This document shows positions 27,230-35,049 of a DNA stretch of 64,000 bases, in pieces. The number at the start of each line of letters is the position of its first letter. The stretch's first letter is position 1. The notes beneath the pieces are model-generated. The model saw only the letters and a list, made by a program, of their open reading frames with translations, made no database searches and was not told where the DNA came from. The stretch covers positions 1 to 64,000 of the forward strand of contig NZ_JAXHDD010000011.1 in NCBI RefSeq assembly GCF_037072025.1, written 5' to 3'. The translations under genes were made by a program, and so were the position numbers. The stretch comes from Pseudogracilibacillus sp037072025. GTDB taxonomy: Bacteria > Bacillota > Bacilli > Bacillales > Amphibacillaceae.

Positions 27230-27619
27230 AATATCCCCACCAACCTTAAAATAATGGTACGGTTTAACCATATAGTACCATACAAAATGATAATGACAAC
27301 TTTAATTATTTCGCTGTACTATATTCTACATGAGATCACTCATTCTTATTCTTTTGGATTGCCGCAATGTACAGCTTCCTCTTCACTTACGTTACCCAAT
27401 AAAGAAAGAATTTCATTGTATACTTAAAAAGTGCAAAAGTAATCTGTATTATCCGATGTTCATCAATCATCGTTTTTGTGTAAAGTTGTGTCATTTGTTT
27501 GTTAAAAAATAAACAATTGTTTGAATTTTATTGAAGTATATTCGTTATTTTTTCCAATTTGCTATTATATGAGTTATAATTAAAGTGTAGTACATATTGA
27601 TATCGAGGAGGACAATAAA
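27230..27619. other. Divergent intergenic region between fnr and the stress protein gene
   Basis: About 390 bp. A TATAAT at 27575-27580 is the likely -10 of the universal stress protein gene. On the other strand TTGTCA-N16-TACTAT is a possible fnr promoter. An open frame at 27330-27512 has no ribosome binding site and no recognisable protein. Confidence 0.45.
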
Positions 27620-28054
27620 ATGAGTAATAACTATGAAAAAATTGTTATCGCTGTAGATGGATCAAAAGCTTCTGAAAAAGCATTTAAGAAATCTGTTGAA
27701 ATTGCAAAAGCAGATAATGCAACTTTAATCCTTGCTCACATTGTAGACACACGTACTTTTGCTACTGCCGAAGCGTATGATAAATCATTATCAGAACGAG
27801 CTGAGAAATATGCAAGAGATTTAATGAACGAATACGTTGAAAATGCAAAAGAAGCAGGAGTAGAGGATGTAGAACTGGTTATCAAATATGGCTCTCCGAA
27901 AGTAGCGATTGCTAAAGAAATTGCACCTGAAAAAGACGCTGACCTCATCATTGTTGGTGCAACTGGGTTAAATGCTGTAGAGCGTTTCCTAATTGGTAGC
28001 GTTTCAGAAAGTGTTGCTAGATATGCGAAATGTGATGTACTTATTGTTAGGTAA
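27620..28054 (+). CDS. Universal stress protein, UspA family
   Basis: Cytosolic nucleotide-binding protein of 144 residues. It begins with IVIAVDGSKASEKA and ends with the ATP-binding pattern G-x2-G-x9-G-S in GATGLNAVERFLIGSVSES. GAGGAGG lies before the ATG. Its place beside fnr and the anaerobic reductase suggests induction under low oxygen, which is inference. Confidence 0.92.
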   Translation: MSNNYEKIVIAVDGSKASEKAFKKSVEIAKADNATLILAHIVDTRTFATAEAYDKSLSERAEKYARDLMNEYVENAKEAGVEDVELVIKYGSPKVAIAKEIAPEKDADLIIVGATGLNAVERFLIGSVSESVARYAKCDVLIVR

Positions 28055-28060
28055 AAAATT

Positions 28061-28088
28061 ATACCGCCCGAAACTGGGCGGTATTTTA
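28061..28088. terminator. Bidirectional terminator between the usp gene and moaB
   Basis: ATACCGCCC and GGGCGGTAT form a 9-bp GC-rich stem with a 6-nt loop. It is flanked by AAAAAATT on the left and TTTTAAT on the right, so it can stop transcription from both convergent genes. Confidence 0.85.
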
Positions 28089-28090
28089 AT

Positions 28091-28600
28091 CTATTCTATA
28101 TCTTTATGTAATTCATGAATAATATGTGAAATTTCAGGTAGTATTAACTTATTCATTGCAAGTTTAACTGCCCCTGAAGATCCGGGCATTGCAAAAACAA
28201 CCTTTCGATTCTTTACTCCTGCAATAGCACGAGACATTATTGCTGCAGAACCAATATCCTCTGTATAGCTTAGCATCCTAAATATTTCTCCAAATCCAGG
28301 GATCTCTTTTTCAATATTTTTTTCTACAACCTCAATGGTAACATCACGCACTGAAATACCGGTTCCCCCTGTTAGGAGTATCGCTTCTACCTGTTCATTC
28401 TTTATCCCTTGCTGAATTAATCGTTCAATCTCATCCACTTCATCAGGAACAATTACATGATTTACACATTCATGGTTCGTTTTTTCAAGTAGCTCTCTTA
28501 TTAACTTGCCACTTTTATCCGTATCAACCGTTCTCGTATCACTCACTGTCCCAATTAGACAATGAACAGACCGCTCCTTAACATGATGCACATCTATCAC
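28091..28600 (-). CDS. moaB: Molybdenum cofactor biosynthesis protein MoaB
   Basis: MoaB/MogA-family protein of 169 residues that acts in molybdopterin adenylylation or Mo insertion. Visible motifs: GTVSDTRTVDTDKSG, LLTGGTGISVRDVT and FAMPGSSGAVKLAM, which form the MPT-binding pocket. It lies next to a molybdoenzyme operon, but in B. subtilis moaB is also close to ackA, so this is probably the ancestral position. Confidence 0.9.
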   Translation of the reverse strand: MIDVHHVKERSVHCLIGTVSDTRTVDTDKSGKLIRELLEKTNHECVNHVIVPDEVDEIERLIQQGIKNEQVEAILLTGGTGISVRDVTIEVVEKNIEKEIPGFGEIFRMLSYTEDIGSAAIMSRAIAGVKNRKVVFAMPGSSGAVKLAMNKLILPEISHIIHELHKDIE

Positions 28601-28669
28601 TCCATTTCCCTTATCTATACGATAGCCAATTTAATAACAATAAGCAAATGGAGAAATATAATCATTTAT

Positions 28670-29220
28670 TCTAGACTTTATCTTTAAGCGACCATGGAGT
28701 GCCTAACCAAGGCAATACCTAACGATCAAGTCCGTACCAACCAGCTACCTTCCAGGCCATGATAAGTAACATCACAATCATAAACATGACGGGATTCGTA
28801 CTTACTATTCCAGCAAGAAGAAATGACATATTCCACCAAAAAAAGCAGAAATCCCTATTAAAATTCCCACGATTAAACCAAGACCTGCTAATACTTCTCC
28901 CCAAGCGAACATATAGGAGAACGGTACTACATTTGGAATAACGACATTTTCTAGAAACCAAGCATACCATCCAGCGACATCTCCAACTTCGACTCTGCCA
29001 AGCGCACCTTACAAGAAAACTTTAATAGCCATACCAGCGTTGGATCCTGTCCAAAGCGTCTGAAGTAACTTTGTTAAACCTGCCATTAACCAGGAGTACC
29101 CAAAATAACTAAATCAACAAATCCAAACAGAAGAAGTTTTAGTAAATAACCACCTTGAAAAAGGATTTTCATCAACTACTACATCCTTCCCTAAACCTAC
29201 TTTTTTCAATTTCACCATAA
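28670..29220 (-). pseudogene. Decayed DoxX family membrane protein gene
   Basis: The minus strand encodes, in several frames, the pieces of a DoxX/DoxD-type membrane protein. They include YSWLMAGLTKLLQTLW, VAGWYAWFLENVVIPN, FAWGEVLAGLGLIVGI, and FLLAGIVSTNPVMFMIVML leading to KVAGWYGLDR. At least three frameshifts or stops interrupt it. DoxD relatives form thiosulfate:quinone oxidoreductase, which would fit tetrathionate chemistry, but the family is broad. Confidence 0.8.
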
Positions 29221-29392
29221 ATATATCCTTCAATTTCCAATAAACTGTTGTTTTGTTTGAAACTCCCACGGTCACTTAAGCCTATTGTGAAATAAGGGAT
29301 GTTTTCAAGCTCAATATTTTATTGTGGAAGAATAGCAATAAATAAACGGGTAATGCTAAAACTTAAATATCGGTTATAAAGGAGCGAGTATA

Positions 29393-29638
29393 TTGGCAAA
29401 AAAAGATAATAAATCTCACCATGATCGAGGAGTAAAACATCATTACAACCGTGGTGAAAATGAAAATAGTTTTGTGCAGCGACAAGATCCACGTCTAAAT
29501 CAGCAAGAAATTGCCTATCAAAATTTAGCACAGAACGATCAAGAAGATGCTGTTTTTAGACAAATGCAACAGGATTTAGTGAAAACTTCTGACGAAATCT
29601 TTGACGAGTTAGAGGACAGAATTCAAGATAATGAATGA
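29393..29638 (+). CDS. Small hydrophilic hypothetical protein
   Basis: 81 residues, highly charged and His/Asn/Gln-rich at the N terminus, starting at TTG with AAAGGAG 8 nt upstream. Glu/Asp-rich helix-forming sequence fills the second half. No known domain recognised. The ribosome binding site and clean length suggest a real gene. Confidence 0.6.
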   Translation: MAKKDNKSHHDRGVKHHYNRGENENSFVQRQDPRLNQQEIAYQNLAQNDQEDAVFRQMQQDLVKTSDEIFDELEDRIQDNE

Positions 29639-29797
29639 GTAGAAAACCTTAAATCCCCCGATTTTATGATGAAACAAATAATGTTGCAAATTTATTAGTT
29701 GAAACAAGTTAAGTCAAAATGACGCCGGCATCATATGTGAATGTGCAGTCTCTGAATATTTTTTACCTGTATGCGAAAAAATCTTTAATAATGAATA

Positions 29798-29830
29798 AAA
29801 AATAGCAACGTAGATTCCGTTGCTATTTTT
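29798..29830 (-). terminator. Terminator of ackA
   Basis: AAAAATAGCAACG and CGTTGCTATTTTT form a 13-bp stem with a 7-nt loop about 35 bp past the ackA stop codon. Confidence 0.85.
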
Positions 29831-29864
29831 AGTATTCCCAATTTTTCACTCTTTTTTGATCTTT

Positions 29865-31070
29865 TCAAACGGTTACCTTTATTTTCTCCTCCGCATATTT
29901 AACTGTATCTCTAGCGATCATTACTTCTTCATTTGTCGGAATGACTAATACTTTTACTGGTGAATGTGGATAGTTAATTACACCTCTTCTACCGTATTCG
30001 TCATTTAATGCAGGATCCCAATAAACTCCCATAAATTCTAATCCAGTTAAGATTTTGCTTCGAATTAATTTACTATTTTCCCCAACACCAGCTGTAAAAA
30101 CGATTGCATCTACTCCTGCCATTCTTGCAGCATATGATCCAATATACTGGTGGATGCGAGCAGCAAAAATTTCTAGTGCTAATTCTGCACGTTTATTGGT
30201 AGCTGCCGCCTCTTGAATGTCTCGCAAATCATTTGAAATACCAGATAGAGCTAGTAAACCACTCTTTTTATTTAACACATCAACAACTTCGGCAGCATTC
30301 AATCCAGTTTTTTCAATTAAATATGGGATTATGGCTGGATCAATATCACCAGATCTTGTTCCCATTGTCACCCCGGCAAGTGGAGTGAATCCCATGGACG
30401 TATCAATCGATTTACCATTTTCAACAGCAGTAATACTTGCTCCATTTCCTAAATGACATGTAATTACTCTAAGTTGTTCATATGGACGTTCTAAGATTTC
30501 TGCCGCTTTTTCTGAAACATATTTATGTGATGTACCATGAAAACCATATTTTCTAACACCATATTTCTCGTAATATTCATAAGGCAAACTATATAAGTAT
30601 GATTTTTCCGGCATTGTTTGATGGAACGCTGTATCAAAAACCGCTACCATAGGAACTTTTGGTAAAAATTCTTTAAAAGCACGAATTCCTGTTAAATTAG
30701 GTGGATTATGCAAAGGTGCTAATTCTGATACTTCTTCAATTTTCGAGATCACATCATCATCAATTAACACTGATTCACTAAAATATTCGCCACCATGCAC
30801 AACTCGATGGCCAACAGCATCGATCTCATCGTAAGATTCAATAACCTTTAGCTCAATCAGTTGGTTGAGTAGTAACTTAACAGCTGCTTCATGATCTTCC
30901 ATATCTTTCGTAATGGTATTTGTTTTTTCACCTGTTTCTAAATTGAATGTAGAGCCGTTATCTCCAATTCTATCAATTAATCCTTTGGCTAGGACTTCTT
31001 CTTCTGGCATTTTAAATAATTGGAATTTTAAAGATGAACTTCCAGCATTAATCGCTAATATTTTACTCAT
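29865..31070 (-). CDS. ackA: Acetate kinase
   Basis: Converts acetyl phosphate and ADP to acetate and ATP, 401 residues, cytosolic. N-terminal INAGSSSLKFQLF, central FDTAFHQTMPEKSYLY, GTSHKYVS, CHLGNGAS and VFTAGVGENS match the ASKHA acetate kinase signatures. It is followed in the same order as in B. subtilis: ytxK and tpx lie just upstream on the same strand. No CcpA cre site was convincingly seen. Confidence 0.96.
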   Translation of the reverse strand: MSKILAINAGSSSLKFQLFKMPEEEVLAKGLIDRIGDNGSTFNLETGEKTNTITKDMEDHEAAVKLLLNQLIELKVIESYDEIDAVGHRVVHGGEYFSESVLIDDDVISKIEEVSELAPLHNPPNLTGIRAFKEFLPKVPMVAVFDTAFHQTMPEKSYLYSLPYEYYEKYGVRKYGFHGTSHKYVSEKAAEILERPYEQLRVITCHLGNGASITAVENGKSIDTSMGFTPLAGVTMGTRSGDIDPAIIPYLIEKTGLNAAEVVDVLNKKSGLLALSGISNDLRDIQEAAATNKRAELALEIFAARIHQYIGSYAARMAGVDAIVFTAGVGENSKLIRSKILTGLEFMGVYWDPALNDEYGRRGVINYPHSPVKVLVIPTNEEVMIARDTVKYAEEKIKVTV

Positions 31071-31429
31071 TTCAATTTCCTCCCTGTCATAAACCCTAAA
31101 AATTTGGCAAATAAAGATAAGTTTATTAAATCTTATCCAATAATCTATACTTATATTTTAAATAGTCTGAATTCATATAACCTTAAAATCTGATTTCCTT
31201 TTCCGATCTATATAAATGGTTTTTTGTCTCGTTTTCTCTCTAGAGTTTAGGACGTTTAGCTATCGCAGAAAACATGCTGAGTAGCAAGCGTTAGCGTCTC
31301 ATGAGGCGATACTTTCACTTATTTACCAAGCCTTCTGACGAGAACTAAAATTGTTCTATGCAGAAGGAAAGTATAATACTTTCCTCTCTGACAAAAAACC
31401 AATGTTTTCAATTGTCCAATCGTTTACAT
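31071..31429. other. Intergenic region between ytxK and ackA
   Basis: About 360 bp holding the ackA promoter region. A partly palindromic stretch GCGTCTCATGAGGCGAT lies near 31290. No gene or clear operator seen. Confidence 0.4.
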
Positions 31430-32419
31430 TTAGTTATTCAATTCCGAATTTTTAAACCAACTATTAATTTTCACTAACATATCTTCCATTGCCTTTGTAT
31501 CTTTGAATGATGGAAGCATTGCCAAAAGTGGTTGTTTAATGTCTTTAGTCGACTGTCCTTTCTTCTGGAGAATAAATATACTCTTTTTATTCTCTTTTGA
31601 TGCAAATGCTGTTTCTGGTAAGGACAAAAGTCCAACAATATGTGCATGTTTTTGTAAGTATGCATGTAATTGTACCGCTTGATCACTCTCGAATAAAAAT
31701 TCTGGGATAATAAAGATCAAAAAGCCGCCTTCTTTTGTATATGTTAAACTCTGTTCGATAAATAAATGATGTGAATAAGAATGTCCTTCTTCAGCTTTTA
31801 ATTCAAAATTACTTGCTTGAAGATCATCTGGATAATAACCTACTGGTAAATCTGCAACAACTAGATCAACCGGATCTAATAATAATGGTCGTAAACTATC
31901 TTGATGAAAATACTCAACTCTTTTTTTCTGCAAATTAGCATTAAGTAGGGAAATTTTTAATAATGTAGGATCAATCTCACTTGCGTAAGCTTTTACAGGT
32001 TGTGTTAAATGACTCATTACTATTAAAAGTAAATTTGCTGTTCCACTTGCCGGATCAAATAGACGTACCTCACTAAAATTCTTAGTTAATTTTTCAGATA
32101 AATAACCAATAAATAATGCAATTGCTTCGGGAGTCATTGTATGATAGTGTTGTGTCGTATTTTTCATCCCCTTTAAAACAGCTAACTGAATTGCATTTCT
32201 TATATTTTCAATTGAATATTCAGTAAGGTTTATTCGCAAAAGTGCTTCTTGGATTTTTTCATTTAACCCTTCTAAGTTTTCCTCATGGACATCTCCGTAA
32301 AACAGCGCTTCCATAGTTATTGCCAAACTATCCAAAAAAGGTTCATCCGCATAATTTTGTATCATTAAAGTTGTTTCTTCTATCCAATCATATAGTTCTA
32401 CTACTTTTGAATCATTCAT
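31430..32419 (-). CDS. ytxK: Class I SAM-dependent methyltransferase, YtxK-like
   Basis: 329 residues resembling the N6-adenine methyltransferase fold: SAM-binding motif LFDPASGTANLLL and, in place of the catalytic NPPY, DLPVGYY near residue 190. The altered catalytic motif suggests a non-DNA target or lost methylation of adenine. The neighbourhood (ackA and tpx) matches the B. subtilis ytxK locus. Confidence 0.85.
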   Translation of the reverse strand: MNDSKVVELYDWIEETTLMIQNYADEPFLDSLAITMEALFYGDVHEENLEGLNEKIQEALLRINLTEYSIENIRNAIQLAVLKGMKNTTQHYHTMTPEAIALFIGYLSEKLTKNFSEVRLFDPASGTANLLLIVMSHLTQPVKAYASEIDPTLLKISLLNANLQKKRVEYFHQDSLRPLLLDPVDLVVADLPVGYYPDDLQASNFELKAEEGHSYSHHLFIEQSLTYTKEGGFLIFIIPEFLFESDQAVQLHAYLQKHAHIVGLLSLPETAFASKENKKSIFILQKKGQSTKDIKQPLLAMLPSFKDTKAMEDMLVKINSWFKNSELNN

Positions 32420-32643
32420 TGTTCAGCCTCCTCTAACCTTTGAGTTTGGCATTATTTCTATTCAATAAATTACTTATTATTGTATCAAATTTCATAAAAA
32501 ATGAAATGAAATAACGTACGAAAGTTTAAGTTGTTTATTTTTATGCTTTATCTGTATATTTTGCTTGTTTTACCGTACTTCAATACAATTTTTCTTGATA
32601 GTAAAGTATTCGTTTTTCTTATACTGTTACTAAAAAATGAAAA

Positions 32644-32667
32644 CGGACACATAGTTAACTGTGTCCG
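32644..32667 (-). terminator. Terminator of tpx
   Basis: CGGACACA and TGTGTCCG form an 8-bp stem around an 8-nt loop just past the tpx stop, followed on the minus strand by TTTTCATTTTTT. Confidence 0.75.
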
Positions 32668-32674
32668 AATAAAA

Positions 32675-33175
32675 TCACTCTGCTTTTCTAGCAGCTTCTA
32701 ATGCCTTTTCATAGTCGGGATGATTCGTAACTTCTGGAACATACTCTACATACGTAACTTTATCATGACTATCTACGACAAAGATTGATCTTGAAAGAAG
32801 ACGTAATTCCTTTATTAATACGCCATATTTTTTACCAAAATCAGCATCACGATGATCTGATAAAATTTCAATGTTATTAACTCCCTCTGCACTGCACCAA
32901 CGTGTTTGTGCAAAAGGCAGATCCATACTAATTGTAAGCAATTGTACATTATCTAATTTGTCTGCCTCTTGATTAAATCGTTTTGTTTGTTCTGCACAAA
33001 CTCCTGTATCAAGTGAAGGAACAACACTAATTAGTTTCACCTTCCCCTTATAGTCATCTAGAGTCTTATTCTCTAAACTATTCGACAATACGGTAAAGTT
33101 TGGAGCATCATTCCCCACTTGAATTTCTGTTCCTAATAATGTTACGGGACTATCTTGAAATGTAACTTCTACCAT
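32675..33175 (-). CDS. tpx: Thiol peroxidase
   Basis: Atypical 2-Cys peroxiredoxin, 166 residues, reducing peroxides with thioredoxin. Peroxidatic C60 in SLDTGVCAEQT and resolving C94 in QTRWCSAEG are both present. Cytosolic. Gene order next to ytxK is conserved with B. subtilis. Confidence 0.95.
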   Translation of the reverse strand: MVEVTFQDSPVTLLGTEIQVGNDAPNFTVLSNSLENKTLDDYKGKVKLISVVPSLDTGVCAEQTKRFNQEADKLDNVQLLTISMDLPFAQTRWCSAEGVNNIEILSDHRDADFGKKYGVLIKELRLLSRSIFVVDSHDKVTYVEYVPEVTNHPDYEKALEAARKAE

Positions 33176-33250
33176 TATAGATCAACCTTTCCGTTATTAT
33201 TTACTATCATTATGAATAAGCAGTAGAGAAATGTCCATTATTTTGTGGCA

Positions 33251-34267
33251 TTATTTATATTCATTCAATACTTCTTCTCTATCTTCCGCATTATCGTAGT
33301 CAATTTCAAACCCTAGATCTTTTAACATTTGATAGTCACTGTTTCTCTCTTGTCCGTCTGTCGTTAAATAATCCCCAATAAAGATGGAGTTTGCAGCAAA
33401 TAACCCAAGTGGCTGTAATGAACGTAGATTCACTTCTCTTCCCCCAGAAATACGGATTTCTTTAGTAGGGTTCATAAAGCGAAATAGAGCAAGTACTTTT
33501 AAGCAATATAAAGGGGTAAGTTCATCCGTCCCTTCAAGTGCCGTTCCATCAATTGCATGGAGAAAGTTTACAGGAATAGAATCAGCATCTAGTTCTTTTA
33601 GCGCTCTTCCCATTTGATAGACGTCTTCTAACGATTCTTTCATTCCAACAATAACGCCAGAACAAGGCGAAATACCTACGTTTTTTACTTTACCAACTGT
33701 ATTTACCCTGTCGTCATATGTATGGCTTGTCGTAATATTCGAATGATGTTCTTTTGAAGTGTTTAAGTTATGATTATAACGATCTACCCCTGCAGCCTTT
33801 AATTTTTCTGCTTGCCCATCTCTTAAAATCCCTAAACAGGCACATACACGCATATCCGAATACTCTTCTTTTATTTCTTTTACTGCTGCTGTTACAACAT
33901 CTAGCTCACGATTAGTAGGGCCTCTCCCACTTGCAACTATGCAAAAAGTTCCTGATTTCAAATCATGTGCACGTTTAGCTCCAGCAATGATTTGTTCCCT
34001 CGTCATCATGGTGTATTTTTCTATCGGGGCCGTCGAATCTATTGACTGTGAACAATAACCACAATTTTCAGGACAATAACCTGTTTTCGTACTTATGATC
34101 ATATTCAATTTAACTTTCTTGCCAAAATAGTGTTTCCTAATTTTAAACGCTGCATCCATTAAACGTAAAATTTCATCATCAGATGACTGCAAGATAGCGA
34201 AAGCCTCTTCTCTTGTAATATTATAACCACTTAATACAGAATCCGCTAATTCGTTCCAATAATCCAT
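33251..34267 (-). CDS. bioB: Biotin synthase
   Basis: Radical-SAM enzyme inserting sulfur into dethiobiotin, 338 residues. The radical-SAM cluster is C65-x3-C69-x2-C72 in GYCPENCGYCSQS. Later motifs RVCACLGIL, YNHNLNTS and SGGREVNLRSLQP match BioB. It lies 28 bp after bioY in the same operon; no other biotin genes are in the window, so it may use imported dethiobiotin. Confidence 0.95.
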   Translation of the reverse strand: MDYWNELADSVLSGYNITREEAFAILQSSDDEILRLMDAAFKIRKHYFGKKVKLNMIISTKTGYCPENCGYCSQSIDSTAPIEKYTMMTREQIIAGAKRAHDLKSGTFCIVASGRGPTNRELDVVTAAVKEIKEEYSDMRVCACLGILRDGQAEKLKAAGVDRYNHNLNTSKEHHSNITTSHTYDDRVNTVGKVKNVGISPCSGVIVGMKESLEDVYQMGRALKELDADSIPVNFLHAIDGTALEGTDELTPLYCLKVLALFRFMNPTKEIRISGGREVNLRSLQPLGLFAANSIFIGDYLTTDGQERNSDYQMLKDLGFEIDYDNAEDREEVLNEYK

Positions 34268-34295
34268 AGTTCTCTCTCCTTGTTAATTGTTTACT

Positions 34296-34889
34296 TTATG
34301 TACGTTGTTCTATTACAATATTTCGAATGATGATACCATGTTTTTCTAGCCGATATGCAAAAACACCTGCTAAAATACTCAATAAAATATCTTTTGGTAA
34401 TGGTACGATCATCCATAACCAAGCTACTTTATAAGAAAATTCTGCTGGAGCCTCGAACCATAATTGGTAGGCAGCGTACATCCAATTTGTCCCGAAAATA
34501 TAGTTGATTGCCATTGCAACTAATGCAGCTACAATATAAGAAGGTAAACTAGAATTCATTTCTCTTATTTTACCGGCTACGTAGGCAACAAGGATAAATG
34601 ATAATATGAAACCAAATGTTGGTGAAAGTATCATTCCAATTCCACCTTTAAATTGAGCAAAAACGGGAGCACCTACTAGACCCAACATCATATAAACAAA
34701 CATTGAAAAGGCACCTAATCTGCTACCTAAAACTAATCCAGCCAATACAGCAAAAAAAGTTTGCAATGTGATTGGCACCCCTCCAACAACAAGAAAAGGA
34801 GCAATCGAAGTCATGTTAGCGCCAATACTAGTAAGTGCGACAAACATTGCACCAAAAGTTAGCTTGAATACTTTGCTTTGTTTTCTCAT
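34296..34889 (-). CDS. bioY: Biotin transporter substrate-specific subunit BioY
   Basis: Membrane S component of an ECF transporter, 197 residues, about six helices. GGVPITLQTFFAVLAGLVLG with the LGLVGAPVFAQFKGG region is the BioY signature. It needs a general EcfAA'T energising module elsewhere. It heads the bioY-bioB operon and is preceded by a BirA-like operator. Confidence 0.92.
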   Translation of the reverse strand: MRKQSKVFKLTFGAMFVALTSIGANMTSIAPFLVVGGVPITLQTFFAVLAGLVLGSRLGAFSMFVYMMLGLVGAPVFAQFKGGIGMILSPTFGFILSFILVAYVAGKIREMNSSLPSYIVAALVAMAINYIFGTNWMYAAYQLWFEAPAEFSYKVAWLWMIVPLPKDILLSILAGVFAYRLEKHGIIIRNIVIEQRT

Positions 34890-34905
34890 TTTTTCACCCC
34901 TTTCA

Positions 34906-34935
34906 ATGTTTACCTATTTTATTTTAGGTTTACAT
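34906..34935 (-). promoter_or_regulatory. Candidate BirA operator upstream of bioY
   Basis: ATGTTTACC and GGTTTACAT flank a 12-nt AT-only spacer. The half-sites resemble the BirA consensus TGTTAACC...GGTTAACA with one change each. It lies 17 bp before the bioY start, where bound BirA could block transcription. Confidence 0.6.
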
Positions 34936-35049
34936 ACATTTAGATTACCACATATTTTTCCCCAGTCAATTTTTTTCGAGACACGAACCCATATTTTATA
35001 TTGGCATATGTATAAAGTGATGAATATTTTTAGTAAGGAGAGGGAATAC

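Noticed and set aside
27330..27512. 60-codon open frame between fnr and the usp gene
   Set aside because: No ribosome binding site and no recognisable protein features; the region must hold promoters.
34768..35049. N-terminal extension of the catalase-like gene
   Set aside because: It overlaps bioY and its operator, and a good ribosome binding site marks ATG 35050.
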